Assembly: GCA_035556555.1 (NCBI GenBank)
Contig: DATMES010000042.1
Coordinates: forward strand, 117,516-181,515
Origin: Frankiaceae bacterium
Lineage (GTDB): Bacteria; Actinomycetota; Actinomycetes; BP-191
Direction: 5' to 3'
DNA: 64,000 bases
Shown here: one piece after another, positions 1-9,140 of the stretch
How positions within the stretch are numbered: the first letter of the stretch is position 1
How the letters are laid out: each line of letters starts with the position of its first letter
Notes under the pieces: model-generated
Told to the model about the DNA's origin: nothing
Databases searched by the model: none
Seen by the model: only the letters and a program-made list of their open reading frames with translations
Translations under genes and position numbers: made by a program

Positions 1-1255
1 TCGCCAGCCGCGTCGCCCGGGTGCAGACCGCGCCCGGGCACCCGTCGGCGAACGCCGCCAGCACCCGTCCGCGCCCGTCGATCACCAGGTCGTTGAAGTC
101 GAGGAGGTTGCGGTCGGCGCCGCACAGCGCGCCCGACGTGCAGATCGTGCCGGCCTGCACCGGCGGCGTCGCCTCCACCGTCGTCCAGTGCCTGCCGCGG
201 TCGTAGGTGAACGACACGTACTGCCGCCACGTCCCCATGAACGCCGCGTCGGAGCCGTCGCCCCCGGTCTTCGAGCCGAGGTACGCCACCGCCGCCCGGT
301 CGCCGTCGCCCGCGACGGTCGTCACGAAGCGCGTGTTGACGATGCCGTGCTCCGCGCCGAGGCGGACGGGCTTGGTCCACGTGCCCGCGCGGTCGCGCGA
401 GACGGACGCGTACGGCGGCCCGCCGGCCTGCCCGGGCAGCCGCCCGCCCCACGCGAAGTAGACGGTGCCGTCCGACCCGACGCCGACGGAAGGGTGCATC
501 GCGTCGCCGACGGTCGAGCCGGGCACCGTACGCACCTGCCAGGACTTGCCGTTGTCGGTCGTCCGCGCGAGGCCCGCGCGATCCCCGCAGGCCCACGAGG
601 GGAGGTACGTCGTGCCGTCCGGACCGGACTTGAGGTGCCCGTGCGACGTCGTGCAGTCGTTGATCGAGAACGCCGGCACCGCGGGACCGAACGTGTCCCC
701 GCCGTCGGTGCTCACGCCGCACATCGCCGTGACGCCGGTCTGCGCGCAGTAGTAGACGGCGTTCGGGTACGCGTCGGGGTCGCCGCCGATCAGCTTGCCC
801 ACGCCGACGCTCTGGTGGTCGAACGTCGCGCCCGGCGAGCAGCCGAGCGGCACCTGCGTCCAGTTCCTGCCGGCGTCGTCGGTGTACGCCATCCGGGAGC
901 AGTAGAGGTCGAGCTGCGACGTGAACGTCCGCCCGGTCCCGACGTCGGTCTCGAGGATCGGGTCGAACGTGTAGAGGCCGGGGAGCAGCGGCGTCACGTC
1001 GGTCCACGTCGCGCCGCCGCGGCCGTCGAAGCCGGTGACGCGCAGGACGTTCTGCGCCGACTGGAACAGCACCGCGCCGGTCTTCGGGTGCACCCCGAGC
1101 GTCGGCTCGCCCGCGTCGTCTCCCATGCCGGGCGGGGCGGCGTACGACGCGAACGTGGTCCTGGCGGGGCGCGGCGCCGCACCGGCCCCCGAGACGGCTC
1201 CGGCGACGGCGGCGACGGCGACGCAGGCGGACAGCAGGACGGTGGCGCGGCGCAT
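1..1255 (-). CDS. Secreted BNR-repeat (sialidase-like) protein, C-terminus beyond left edge
   Basis: About 418 residues are visible; the gene runs off the left edge. It begins with an ATG after a GAGGGGAG ribosome site and a cleavable-looking signal peptide ([20 protein letters not shown]...). The body contains repeated short beta-propeller motifs of the Asp-box type, such as [26 protein letters not shown] and TYDRGRHW, as in exo-alpha-sialidase-like and Vps10-like propellers. Several cysteine pairs fit an exported protein. No sialidase active-site set (Arg triad, Tyr/Glu) was identified, so enzymatic function is unproven. It is transcribed away from kgd. Confidence 0.75.
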   Translation of the reverse strand, partial: MRRATVLLSACVAVAAVAGAVSGAGAAPRPARTTFASYAAPPGMGDDAGEPTLGVHPKTGAVLFQSAQNVLRVTGFDGRGGATWTDVTPLLPGLYTFDPILETDVGTGRTFTSQLDLYCSRMAYTDDAGRNWTQVPLGCSPGATFDHQSVGVGKLIGGDPDAYPNAVYYCAQTGVTAMCGVSTDGGDTFGPAVPAFSINDCTTSHGHLKSGPDGTTYLPSWACGDRAGLARTTDNGKSWQVRTVPGSTVGDAMHPSVGVGSDGTVYFAWGGRLPGQAGGPPYASVSRDRAGTWTKPVRLGAEHGIVNTRFVTTVAGDGDRAAVAYLGSKTGGDGSDAAFMGTWRQYVSFTYDRGRHWTTVEATPPVQAGTICTSGALCGADRNLLDFNDLVIDGRGRVLAAFADGCPGAVCTRATRLA

Positions 1256-1360
1256 CGTGCGCTCCCCTCGTCGGGGGTAGGGACCCCGGCACGCCCCGCG
1301 CGGGCGGGCGAGCGTAGCCTAGAGCGGCCACTCACCCCGTGTCAGGAGACGATTTCCCGC

Positions 1361-4300
1361 ATGTCCGCCCAGTCCGACCGCCTCGCCGAGTTCGGCACCA
1401 ACGTCTGGCTCGTCGACGAGATCTACCAGCAGTACCTCGCCGACCCCAACTCCGTCGACAGGGCGTGGTGGGACTTCTTCGCCGACTACTCGCCGGGCGA
1501 GTCGCCGGCGGCGGATCGTACGGAGCCGCTGCCGCCCACCGAGGCGACCGTCGTCACCGAGAAGGCGGCGGGCACCGTCGTCGAGCCGAAGCCGGTCGAG
1601 GCCGCGCCGAAGCCGAAGGCCGCCCCCGACGGCACGCCGCTGAAGGGCGCCGCCGCGCGCGTCGTGCAGAACATGGAGGCCTCGCTCGGCGTTCCCACGG
1701 CGACCAGCGTGCGCGCCGTTCCGGCGAAGCTGCTCGAGGACAACCGCACCGTCGTCAACCGCCACCTCGCCCGCAACCGCGGCGGCAAGGTGAGCTTCAC
1801 GCACCTCATCGGCTACGCCGTCGTGCAGGCCTGCAAGGCCATGCCGGAGATGAACAACGGCTACGCCACCGACGACAAGGGCAAGCCGGTCCTCGTCACG
1901 CCGGAGCACGTCAACCTCGGCCTCGCCATCGACCTCCAGAAGGAGGACGGCTCGCGCCAGCTCGTCGTGCCGAGCGTCAAGAACGCCGAGACGATGGACT
2001 TCGCGACGTTCTGGGCGGCGTACGAGGACGTCGTCCGCAGGGCACGCAACAACAAGCTCACCGCCGACGACTTCGCCGGCACGACGATCTCGCTGACCAA
2101 CCCCGGCACCATCGGCACCGTCCACTCCGTGCCGCGGCTCATGCAGGGCCAGGGCGCGATCGTCGGCGTCGGCGCGATGGAGTACCCCGCCGAGTACCAG
2201 GGCGCCGCGCCGCACACGCTCGCCGAGCTGGCCGTGAGCAAGGTCATCACGCTGACGAGCACGTACGACCACCGGATCATCCAGGGCGCGCAGAGCGGCG
2301 ACTTCCTGCGCACGCTCGCCAACCTGCTGCTCGGCGAGGAGGGCTTCTACGAGCAGGTCTTCTACAGCCTGCGGATCCCGTACGAGCCCGTCCGCTGGGT
2401 GCGCGACATCACGACGACCCGCGAGGGCCAGATCGAGAAGCCGGCGCGCGTCGTCGAGCTGATCCACGCGTACCGCGTCCGCGGCCACCTCATGGCCGAC
2501 GTCGACCCGCTCAACTACCGCTCCCGCAGCCACGCCGACCTCGACATCCTCAACCACGGCCTGACGTTGTGGGACCTCGACCGCGAGTTCCCGACGGGCG
2601 GCTTCGCGGGCCAGCAGACGATGAAGCTGCGCGAGGTCCTCGGCGTGCTGCGCGACTCGTACTGCCGCACCACAGGCATCGAGTACATGCACATCCAGGA
2701 CCCCGCGCAGCGGCAGTGGATCCAGGAGCGCGTCGAGCGGCCGCACGAGCAGGTGGACCGCGACGAGCAGCTGCGCATCCTCGAACGCCTCAACGCCGCG
2801 GAGGCGTTCGAGAACTTCCTGCAGACCAAGTACGTCGGCCACAAGCGCTTCTCGCTCGAAGGCGGCGAGAGCGTCATCCCGCTGCTCGACGCGGTGCTCG
2901 GCGAGGCCGCGACGGCGGGGCTCGACGAGGTGTCCATCGGCATGCCGCACCGCGGCCGGCTCAACGTCCTCGCCAACATCGTCGGCAAGTCGTACGGCCA
3001 GATCTTCCGGGAGTTCGACGGCGACCTCGACGCCAGCACCACGCAGGGCTCGGGCGACGTGAAGTACCACCTCGGCGCGGAGGGGACGTTCAAGGCGCAG
3101 GACGGCGGCTCCGTCGCGGTCTCGCTCGCGTCCAACCCGTCGCACCTCGAGGCCGTCGACCCGGTGCTGGAGGGCATCGTGCGGGCCAAGCAGGACCGCA
3201 TCAACAAGGGCGAGGCCGGCTACACCGTGCTGCCCGTGCTGCTGCACGGCGACGCGGCGTTCGCCGGCCAGGGCGTCGTCGCCGAGACGCTCAACCTCTC
3301 GCAGCTCTCGGGCTACCGCACCGGCGGCACGCTGCACGTCGTCGTCAACAACCAGCTCGGCTTCACGACCGCCGCGACGGCGGCGCGTTCGTCCGTCTAC
3401 TGCACCGACGTCGCGCGGATGATCCAGGCGCCGATCTTCCACGTGAACGGCGACGACCCCGAGGCCGTCGTCAGGGTGGCGCGGCTGGCGTTCGAGTTCC
3501 GCCAGCGGTTCCACAAGGACGTCGTCATCGACATGATCTGCTACCGCCGCCGCGGCCACTCCGAGGTCGACGAGCCGTCGTTCACGCAGCCGCTGATGTA
3601 CGACCTCATCGACGCGCACCGTTCGACGCGCAAGCGCTACACCGAGGCGCTGATCGGCCGCGGCGACATCACCGTGGCCGACGCCGAGGAGGTCCTGCGC
3701 AACTACCAGGGTCACCTCGAGGCGGTGTTCGTGCAGACCCGCGACAGCGAGTCGCGGCCCTCTGTCGAGCCGCCCATGGAGCCGGCCGAGGCGGGGCCGC
3801 TCGACACGACCACCGACGACGAGGTGCTCAAGCGGGTCGTCGACGCGCAGCTGTCGGTCCCCGAGGGCTTCACCGTCCACCCGCGCCTGCTGCCGCAGCT
3901 GCAGCGGCGCGCGCAGATGCTCTCCGACGACGCCGTCGACTGGGCGCTGGCGGAGCAGTTCGCGTTCGGCGCGCTGCTGCTCGAGGGGCACCCCGTCCGG
4001 CTCGCCGGGCAGGACTCGCGGCGCGGCACGTTCGGCCAGCGGCACGCCGTCGTCGTCGACCGCAACACCGGCGCCGAGTACGTCCCCCTCTGCCACCTCG
4101 GCGAGCAGGCACCGTTCTGGGTGTACGACTCGTTGCTGAGCGAGTTCGCGGCGCTCGGCTTCGAGTACGGCTACGCCGTCGAACGCCCCGACGCGCTCGT
4201 CTGCTGGGAGGCGCAGTTCGGCGACTTCGTCAACGGCGCGCAGTCGATCATCGACGAGTTCATCGCCGCCGGGGAGGCGAAGTGGGGCCAGCACAGCGGC

Positions 4301-4945
4301 CTCGTCCTCCTGCTCCCCCACGGCTACGAGGGCCAGGGCCCCGACCACTCGTCCGCGCGGATCGAGCGGTTCCTCACGCTCTGCGCCGAGGACAACATCA
4401 CGGTGTCCGCGCCGAGCACGCCGGCCAACTACTTCCACCTGCTGCGCGCGCAGGTGAAGCGCCCGAAGCGCCGACCGCTCGTCGTCTTCACGCCGAAGTC
4501 GATGCTGCGCAACAAGGCCGCCACCTCCACCGCCGCCGACTTCACGACGCGCGGCTTCCAGCCGGTCATCTCCGACGGCACGACCGGCGCCCGCCGGGTC
4601 CTCCTCACCGCCGGCAAGGTGCACTACGACCTGGCGGCGTACAAGGCCAAGCACTCCCACGACGACGTCGCGCTGCTGCGCGTCGAGCAGCTCTACCCGC
4701 TGCCGATGGACGCGATCCGTACGGCGCTCGCGGAGACCGGCGCCAAGGACGTCGTGTGGGTGCAGGAGGAGCCCGCCAACCAGGGCGCGTGGCCGTTCAT
4801 GGCGCTCAACCTCACCGAGGCGCTCGGCGACGGACAGACGCTGCGGCGGGTCTCGCGCAAGGCGTCGGCGTCCCCCGCGTCGGGGTCGTCGAAGGTCCAC
4901 GAGGTCGAGCAGGCGACGCTGGTCGAGACGGCCTTCGCGGAGTAG
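1361..4945 (+). CDS. kgd: Multifunctional 2-oxoglutarate decarboxylase/dehydrogenase (Kgd/SucA type), 1194 aa
   Basis: This is the actinobacterial fused E2o-E1o enzyme of the TCA cycle: thiamine-diphosphate-dependent decarboxylation of 2-oxoglutarate, with an acyltransferase-like domain. The N-terminus has the E1o signature WWDFF at about residues 36-40, then a proline/alanine linker. The acyltransferase-type core ends near HRIIQG (about 304-309). The E1 part contains [14 protein letters not shown] near 527 and GDAAFAGQG near 629. There is no lipoyl domain, as usual for this family. The ATG follows CAGGAGA. An upstream in-frame extension exists but runs through the oppositely oriented neighbour and was rejected. 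Confidence 0.96.
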   Translation: MSAQSDRLAEFGTNVWLVDEIYQQYLADPNSVDRAWWDFFADYSPGESPAADRTEPLPPTEATVVTEKAAGTVVEPKPVEAAPKPKAAPDGTPLKGAAARVVQNMEASLGVPTATSVRAVPAKLLEDNRTVVNRHLARNRGGKVSFTHLIGYAVVQACKAMPEMNNGYATDDKGKPVLVTPEHVNLGLAIDLQKEDGSRQLVVPSVKNAETMDFATFWAAYEDVVRRARNNKLTADDFAGTTISLTNPGTIGTVHSVPRLMQGQGAIVGVGAMEYPAEYQGAAPHTLAELAVSKVITLTSTYDHRIIQGAQSGDFLRTLANLLLGEEGFYEQVFYSLRIPYEPVRWVRDITTTREGQIEKPARVVELIHAYRVRGHLMADVDPLNYRSRSHADLDILNHGLTLWDLDREFPTGGFAGQQTMKLREVLGVLRDSYCRTTGIEYMHIQDPAQRQWIQERVERPHEQVDRDEQLRILERLNAAEAFENFLQTKYVGHKRFSLEGGESVIPLLDAVLGEAATAGLDEVSIGMPHRGRLNVLANIVGKSYGQIFREFDGDLDASTTQGSGDVKYHLGAEGTFKAQDGGSVAVSLASNPSHLEAVDPVLEGIVRAKQDRINKGEAGYTVLPVLLHGDAAFAGQGVVAETLNLSQLSGYRTGGTLHVVVNNQLGFTTAATAARSSVYCTDVARMIQAPIFHVNGDDPEAVVRVARLAFEFRQRFHKDVVIDMICYRRRGHSEVDEPSFTQPLMYDLIDAHRSTRKRYTEALIGRGDITVADAEEVLRNYQGHLEAVFVQTRDSESRPSVEPPMEPAEAGPLDTTTDDEVLKRVVDAQLSVPEGFTVHPRLLPQLQRRAQMLSDDAVDWALAEQFAFGALLLEGHPVRLAGQDSRRGTFGQRHAVVVDRNTGAEYVPLCHLGEQAPFWVYDSLLSEFAALGFEYGYAVERPDALVCWEAQFGDFVNGAQSIIDEFIAAGEAKWGQHSGLVLLLPHGYEGQGPDHSSARIERFLTLCAEDNITVSAPSTPANYFHLLRAQVKRPKRRPLVVFTPKSMLRNKAATSTAADFTTRGFQPVISDGTTGARRVLLTAGKVHYDLAAYKAKHSHDDVALLRVEQLYPLPMDAIRTALAETGAKDVVWVQEEPANQGAWPFMALNLTEALGDGQTLRRVSRKASASPASGSSKVHEVEQATLVETAFAE

Positions 4946-4990
4946 CCCGTCCGCAGGGACGCGCGCCGGCCCCCGCCCCGCGGGCACTCG

Positions 4991-5017
4991 CGTTCTTTGA
5001 AGATCACCACGCGTGAG
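4991..5017. repeat. Dispersed repeat C, copy 1
   Basis: A 27-base stretch between kgd and the next gene. It recurs at 59137-59163 with 25 of 27 identical bases. The shared core includes TTGAAGATCA and ends in CACGCGTGAG; in the second copy TCACGCGTGA is a perfect palindrome. Function is unknown. Confidence 0.55.
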
Positions 5018-5067
5018 AGGGGCGGCTGGACGTCAGAGAACGAGCAGGGCCGCAGCCGGAGGAGCGG

Positions 5068-5241
5068 ATGTACTTCACCGACAAGGGGATCGAGGAGCTG
5101 GCCGAACGCCGCGGCGACGACCAGGTCACGCTGGCCTGGCTCGCCGAGCGGCTTCGGGACTTCGTCGACCTCAACCCGGAGTTCGAGACGCCGGTCGACA
5201 GGCTCGCGACGTGGCTCGCGCGGCTCGACGACGAGGAATGA
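5068..5241 (+). CDS. DUF6104 family small protein, 57 aa
   Basis: The ATG follows a strong GGAGGAG ribosome site. The protein starts MYFTDKGIEELAERR and continues through a NPEFETPVDRLATWLARLDDEE C-terminal part. This matches the small acidic DUF6104 proteins of actinobacteria, which commonly lie just downstream of the 2-oxoglutarate dehydrogenase E1 gene, as here. No catalytic or membrane features are visible; function is unknown. A short peptide like this is easily skipped by gene callers. Confidence 0.82.
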   Translation: MYFTDKGIEELAERRGDDQVTLAWLAERLRDFVDLNPEFETPVDRLATWLARLDDEE

Positions 5242-5282
5242 TCTTGGCCGCCTGCGCCTTGCCGTAGGCAGGGAGGACAGCC

Positions 5283-5828
5283 ATGAGGAAGTTCTCGTTC
5301 AAGCCCGCGCTGGTCGTGAAGGGTCGCAAGTTCAAGGGCCTGCGCGGCTACGCCGGCAAGCCGTTCCACCCGCCGCTCACCGACATCCCCGTGGCGGCGT
5401 ACGTCTTCGCTGCGGCGTTCGACGTGCTGTCGGCGCTGCAGGACTCGGCATCGCTGCGCGAGGCGGGGACGTACGTCCTCGTCGGCGGCGCCGTCGTCAG
5501 CGTGCTGGCGATGCTCACCGGCTGGGCCGACTGGCACCGTTCGAGCCAGGTCGGCACCCAGGCGCGGCGGACCATCAACGCGCACGCGGTCCTCATGATC
5601 GGCGCGGCGGTCTTCGTGCTGGTGGACATCGCGGTGCGGCTGGGCGCGGACGGCGCCGCCACCGGAGCGATGGTGCTGCTCTCGGTGGCGGCGGCGTCGC
5701 TCACGTCCGTCGGGGCGACGTACGGCGGCTCCCTGGTCTTCGACTACGGCTTCAACGTCGAGACCTCAGGCGACCACCCGGTCTGGCACGAGTCCGAGAC
5801 CGACGTGTTCCCCGGCGACCCGCACTAG
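5283..5828 (+). CDS. DUF2231 membrane protein, 181 aa
   Basis: The ATG follows GGGAGGACA. A basic N-terminal segment is followed by the typical DUF2231 opening (GKPFHPPLTDIPVAAYVFA) and about four hydrophobic segments. These include one near VLVGGAVVSVLAMLTGWADW and one near AVLMIGAAVFVLVDIAVRL. Family members are predicted inner-membrane proteins of unknown role, some with haem-like histidine patterns. The stop codon overlaps the stop of the convergent small peptide gene by four bases. Confidence 0.85.
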   Translation: MRKFSFKPALVVKGRKFKGLRGYAGKPFHPPLTDIPVAAYVFAAAFDVLSALQDSASLREAGTYVLVGGAVVSVLAMLTGWADWHRSSQVGTQARRTINAHAVLMIGAAVFVLVDIAVRLGADGAATGAMVLLSVAAASLTSVGATYGGSLVFDYGFNVETSGDHPVWHESETDVFPGDPH

Positions 5829-6019
5829 ATGCTGAACTCGACCTGGCAGCCGCGGACGCTGACGACGCAGAACCGGATCGTGCACACGTCGGGGTAGCAC
5901 GGGTTCTCCGACTCGCACGCGACGTCGACCGTGTAGTCGCACTCGCCGAACGGCTCCGCGACGGCCGGCGTCGCGAACGCCGCCGCCGCCAGCGCCGCGG
6001 CTGCGATCAGGCGCGTCAT
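5825..6019 (-). CDS. Secreted cysteine-rich small protein, array member 1 (last), 64 aa
   Basis: It starts at an ATG that overlaps the previous gene's stop as ATGA. A short signal peptide (MTRLIAAAALAAAAFATPAVAEP) is followed by a mature part with GECDYTVDVACESENPCYP, then two or three more cysteines. The spacing G-x-C-x(3)-VD-x(2)-C-x(3-5)-C-x-PD is shared with the three neighbouring genes. I do not recognise the family. Six cysteines suggest three disulfides (inference). Its end overlaps the convergent DUF2231 gene. Confidence 0.7.
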   Translation of the reverse strand: MTRLIAAAALAAAAFATPAVAEPFGECDYTVDVACESENPCYPDVCTIRFCVVSVRGCQVEFSI

Positions 6020-6204
6020 ACGACGCACTTCCCGACCCAGACGAGGCAGATGTTGATGGTGCACGGGTAGTCGGGCTGACAGGGGGTCTCGTTGCAGGCG
6101 ACGTCGACCTTGCCGTCACAGCCGCCGCCGATCGCGGCGGAAGCGGGGGTCGTGACACCGAGAGCGGCCGCACCGAGGACGGCGGCCAGGAGCAGGCGCT
6201 TCAT
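6016..6204 (-). CDS. Secreted cysteine-rich small protein, array member 2, 62 aa
   Basis: MKRLLLAAVLGAAALGVTTPASA is a clear signal peptide. The mature part is about 38 residues: GGGCDGKVDVACNETPCQP, then DYPCTINICLVWVGKCVV. It has six cysteines and the array pattern C-DG-x-VD-x-x-C...C-x-PDYPC...C-LVW...C. The ribosome site GAAAGGTGATC precedes the ATG. Its TGA overlaps the next ATG. It is most similar to array member 3, consistent with tandem duplication and divergence. Confidence 0.72.
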   Translation of the reverse strand: MKRLLLAAVLGAAALGVTTPASAAIGGGCDGKVDVACNETPCQPDYPCTINICLVWVGKCVV

Positions 6205-6226
6205 GAGGGGATCACCTTTCGAGGGG

Positions 6227-6415
6227 TTAGAGGCAGTCGGGCTTGACGTAGATCACGCAGAGCTGGAGCCCGCACGGGTAGTCGGGCACGCACTCCCCCT
6301 TGACGCATAGGACGTCGACGGTGCCCGAGCAGTCGCCGACCGGGCCGGCCTGGGCCGGAGCCGGGACGCCGAACGACGCCGCGACCAGCAGGCCGGAGAT
6401 CAGGAGGCGCCTCAC
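6227..6415 (-). CDS. Secreted cysteine-rich small protein, array member 3, 62 aa
   Basis: The GTG start lies inside the stop of array member 4 (GTGA overlap), which favours this start over a longer in-frame reading. A signal peptide (RRLLISGLLVAASFGVPAPAQA) precedes GDCSGTVDVLCVKGECVP and DYPCGLQLCVIYVKPDCL. It has six cysteines in the array spacing. The PDYPC block is shared with member 2. No catalytic motif is present; function is unknown. Confidence 0.7.
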   Translation of the reverse strand: MRRLLISGLLVAASFGVPAPAQAGPVGDCSGTVDVLCVKGECVPDYPCGLQLCVIYVKPDCL

Positions 6416-6633
6416 AGCACGCACCCCGAGGTCCAGACCCAGAGCAGGCAGGGCGGGATCATGCCGCAGTCGAGGTCGTCGGGACCGCAGACGAAGTCGC
6501 GGCACAGCGTGTCGACGACGCCGTCGCACTGGCCGCCGGGGAGCCCGGGCTTGGGCAGGTCCGGTGCGGCGGAGGCCACGGGAGCGAGGGCGGCGACGGC
6601 GAGAGCCGCGGCCGCGAGCACGCGGCGGGTCAC
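6412..6633 (-). CDS. Secreted cysteine-rich small protein, array member 4, 73 aa
   Basis: The GTG start overlaps the stop of array member 5 (GTGA). A signal peptide (TRRVLAAAALAVAALAPVASA) is followed by GGQCDGVVDTLCRDFVCGPD, a DLDC element and CLLWVWTSGCVL. The cysteine order matches members 1-3, with a longer spacer before the fourth cysteine. It ends in a hydrophobic LLWVW block like LVW in member 2. Function is unknown. Confidence 0.7.
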   Translation of the reverse strand: MTRRVLAAAALAVAALAPVASAAPDLPKPGLPGGQCDGVVDTLCRDFVCGPDDLDCGMIPPCLLWVWTSGCVL

Positions 6634-6809
6634 GGCGCGGGCCAGGTCGGCGTGCAGTAGTTGATGCGCTCGCCGGTGAGCGGGTGGTAGAGGCCGGTCC
6701 AGGTCTCGACCCACGGGTGCCGGCACTCGACGCTGTCGGCAGAGGCGGCGGGGGCGAGGGTGACGCCGAGGGCGGCGGTCGCGGCGGCGACCAGGGCAAG
6801 ACGGATCAT
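6630..6809 (-). CDS. Secreted small protein, array member 5 (first), 59 aa
   Basis: The ATG follows AGGGAGATCGC, 31 bases after the glycosyltransferase stop. MIRLALVAAATAALGVTLAPAASA is a signal peptide. The mature part has only two cysteines (SVECRHPWVETWTG... and NYCTPTWPAP) and lacks the VD/PDYPC motif. It is therefore probably a related-context but different protein. Its TGA overlaps the next GTG, keeping the five genes translationally linked. Confidence 0.65.
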   Translation of the reverse strand: MIRLALVAAATAALGVTLAPAASADSVECRHPWVETWTGLYHPLTGERINYCTPTWPAP

Positions 6810-6840
6810 GCGATCTCCCTGAGGGGGTGGGGGCGCTGAC

Positions 6841-7968
6841 TCAGCAGTCTTCGCCAGCCGCCGCCAGGACCCTCCCGGCCGCGTGGTCCGGCCCGAGCCC
6901 CTCGGCGGTGGCGGCGAGGCGGCGCGCGGCGGCGGCGTACGACGGGTCGCCCAGCACCCGATCGACCGCCGTACGCAGCCCGCCCGGCTCCGCGACCAGC
7001 CCCGCGCCGAGACGGGCGACGCGCAGGGCGTTCTCCCTCTGGTCGCCGGGGCCTGGCACGACCACGAGCGGCAGGCCGCGCACGAGCGCCTTCGCGACCA
7101 TGCCGTGCCCGCCCGCGCAGACGACGACAGCGGCGCGGTCGAGCAGCGGCGCCTGCCGCCCGGGCCCCGCCACGAACCCCTCGGGCAGCCCGGTCACCGG
7201 CTCCCCGAACTTCGTGCACGCCACCCGCAGCCCGCGCAGCTCCTCGGCCGCGCTCGCGAGCAGCGTCTGCGGCCGCCCGCCCGCGGAGGAGTCCGCGAGG
7301 AACACCAACGGCCCCTCCCCCGGCGGCTCCGCGAGGTCGTTCGCCGCGGGGTCCCACTCCATGGGCCCGGTGACGTACGTCCGCTCCGGCCAGTCGCGTC
7401 GCGGCGGCTCCAGCCCCGGCAGCGTCGCCACGAGCGTCGCGATCGGCGGCCCTTCCGGTGGCAGGCCGAGCGACTCGCGGGAGGCGCGGCAGGCGGCCAT
7501 GCCGATCTCGTACGACCTCATGTGCTGCCTGCGCATGACGCTGTCCCGCAGCCACCCCAGCGGCCCGCGTCCAGGCGCGAGACCGCTGCCCGGCGGCGGC
7601 AGGTGCTTGGAGGGGACCTGGAGGCCGTGCGGCACCAGCTCGACCCTCGGCACCCCGGCGAGGTCCGCCGCGAACCACCCCGGCACCGTCAGCGTGTCCA
7701 CGACGGCGAGGTCCGCGCGCCACTCGCGCAGCGACTCCGCGATGCCGGGCGCGAGCTGCTTCGGCCGCTCCCAGAGCACCCAGCCGAAGTCGGCATCCTC
7801 CGGCTGCGCCGGCGTCGCGCCGATCGGGATGAACTCCAGCGGCACCGACTCCCACTGCGTCCCGCTGACGAACACCACCGCGCAGCCCCGCCGCCGCAGC
7901 GCGAGCCCCAGCGCGATCGCGGGGAACGCGTGCCCCGGGTCAGGGCCCGCGACCACCGCCACTCTCAC
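6841..7968 (-). CDS. Glycosyltransferase of the MurG/EryCIII-like GT-B fold, 375 aa
   Basis: The N-terminus VRVAVVAGPDPGHAFPAIALG is the GT-B opening with the GH...P acceptor-side motif. The C-terminal half holds the nucleotide-sugar site pattern CAGGHGMVAKALVRGLPLVVV, then PGPGDQRENA. This resembles macrolide and MurG-type UDP/TDP-sugar transferases; donor and acceptor are unknown. The GTG start overlaps the sugar dehydrogenase stop (GTGA). Its position between a secreted dehydrogenase and five secreted peptides suggests, but does not show, a shared product. Confidence 0.8.
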   Translation of the reverse strand: MRVAVVAGPDPGHAFPAIALGLALRRRGCAVVFVSGTQWESVPLEFIPIGATPAQPEDADFGWVLWERPKQLAPGIAESLREWRADLAVVDTLTVPGWFAADLAGVPRVELVPHGLQVPSKHLPPPGSGLAPGRGPLGWLRDSVMRRQHMRSYEIGMAACRASRESLGLPPEGPPIATLVATLPGLEPPRRDWPERTYVTGPMEWDPAANDLAEPPGEGPLVFLADSSAGGRPQTLLASAAEELRGLRVACTKFGEPVTGLPEGFVAGPGRQAPLLDRAAVVVCAGGHGMVAKALVRGLPLVVVPGPGDQRENALRVARLGAGLVAEPGGLRTAVDRVLGDPSYAAAARRLAATAEGLGPDHAAGRVLAAAGEDC

Positions 7969-9131
7969 CGGCGCGCGAACGCCATCCGGTAGACGCTCCC
8001 GTTGTCCGCGAGCAGGTAGAGCTCGCCGGCGTTGCTGCGCCCGAAGGCGAGGATGTTGCCGGCGAACGTCCCCACCTGGCTCGTGCGCCGTACGCCGCCC
8101 GAGTCGAGGCCGGTCAGCCAGAGCCGGCCCGAGCAGTAGTCGCCGTAGAGGTAGTGGCCCTCGACGAGGGAGGCGTAGCGGCCGCCGCGATACGTGTAGC
8201 CGCCGATGACCGCGCAGCCGAAGTCGTGGCTGTACTCCACCAGCGGCGGCGTGTAGCCGGAGGACTTGCAGTACGACCCGCCGTACTGCGTCGCGGTGTT
8301 CAACGTGCCCTCGCGGCAGTCCCAGCCGAGGTTGCGCCCCGGCGTCGAGATGCGGTCCACCTCCTCGCGCGCGCCCTGCCCGACGTCGCCGATGTAGAGG
8401 TGGCCGTTCCCCTTGTCGAACGAGAACCGCCACGGGTTGCGCAGCCCGCTCGCCCAGATCTCCGCGCGGCCCGGCGTGCTGCCGTAGTACGGGTTCGTGG
8501 ACGGCGAGGAGTACGCCGTCGTCGTGGTCGCCGTGTACGTCGTGATGTCGATCCGCAGGATCTTGCCGAGCAGGACGTCGAGGTTCTGCGCGTTGCCGTT
8601 CGGGTCGCCGCTGCCGCCGCCGTCACCGGTGCCGATGAACAGGTACCCGCCGGGCCCGAACGCCAGCTGCCCGCCGTTGTGGTTGCTCGCGCCAGGGTGC
8701 GGGATCGAGATGACGTCCACGCCGGTGGCGTTGGCGGTGTCGCTGGTCGGGCTCGTCGCGCGGTAGCGGCGGACCTTCAGCGTCATGTTCGCATCGGTGT
8801 ACGCGACGAAGAACAGCCCCGTCCGCGCATAGTTCGGCTTGAACGCCAGCCCCAGCAGGCCGCCCTCGCCGGACGTGTCGACGCGCCGGGTCAGGTCGAG
8901 GAACGGCGTCGCCTTCAGCACGCCGTTGCGGACCACCCGGATCCTGCCGGTGCGCTCCGCGACGAACAGCCGCGAGTCGTTCGGCGGGTGGGCCATCGCG
9001 ACCGGCGAGCTGAGGCCGGTGAGCACGCGCGCGTACGACGCCCTGACCTGGCGCGGGTCGATGGCGGCGTTCGCGTCTGTGGCGGGGAGCAGCGCGGCCG
9101 TGACGGCGAGCGCGAGGAGGATGCGTCGCAT
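7965..9131 (-). CDS. PQQ-dependent sugar dehydrogenase-like secreted beta-propeller, 388 aa
   Basis: A signal peptide (MRRILLALAVTAALLPATDANA) precedes a glucose/sorbosone dehydrogenase domain. Typical motifs are LSSPVAMAHPPNDSRLFVAER, GEGGLLGLAF, SNHNGGQLAFGPGGYLFIGT, GDGGGSGDPNGNAQN, GLRNPWRFSFD and DVGQGAREEVD. This family oxidises aldoses using PQQ and calcium outside the cell, although many actinobacterial members have unknown substrates. It lies nine bases downstream of the oxidoreductase and is coupled to the glycosyltransferase. Confidence 0.88.
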   Translation of the reverse strand: MRRILLALAVTAALLPATDANAAIDPRQVRASYARVLTGLSSPVAMAHPPNDSRLFVAERTGRIRVVRNGVLKATPFLDLTRRVDTSGEGGLLGLAFKPNYARTGLFFVAYTDANMTLKVRRYRATSPTSDTANATGVDVISIPHPGASNHNGGQLAFGPGGYLFIGTGDGGGSGDPNGNAQNLDVLLGKILRIDITTYTATTTTAYSSPSTNPYYGSTPGRAEIWASGLRNPWRFSFDKGNGHLYIGDVGQGAREEVDRISTPGRNLGWDCREGTLNTATQYGGSYCKSSGYTPPLVEYSHDFGCAVIGGYTYRGGRYASLVEGHYLYGDYCSGRLWLTGLDSGGVRRTSQVGTFAGNILAFGRSNAGELYLLADNGSVYRMAFARR

Positions 9132-9140
9132 CCTCGGACA

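Noticed and set aside
188..1360. Long upstream in-frame extension of kgd (about 390 codons)
   Set aside because: It is the shadow of the secreted BNR-repeat gene on the other strand; the Kgd N-terminus begins exactly at the ATG with a ribosome site at 1361.
1319..4987. Very long minus-strand reading frame opposite kgd
   Set aside because: Low-complexity Arg/Val/Glu/Leu composition typical of antisense frames in high-GC genes; no domain recognised.
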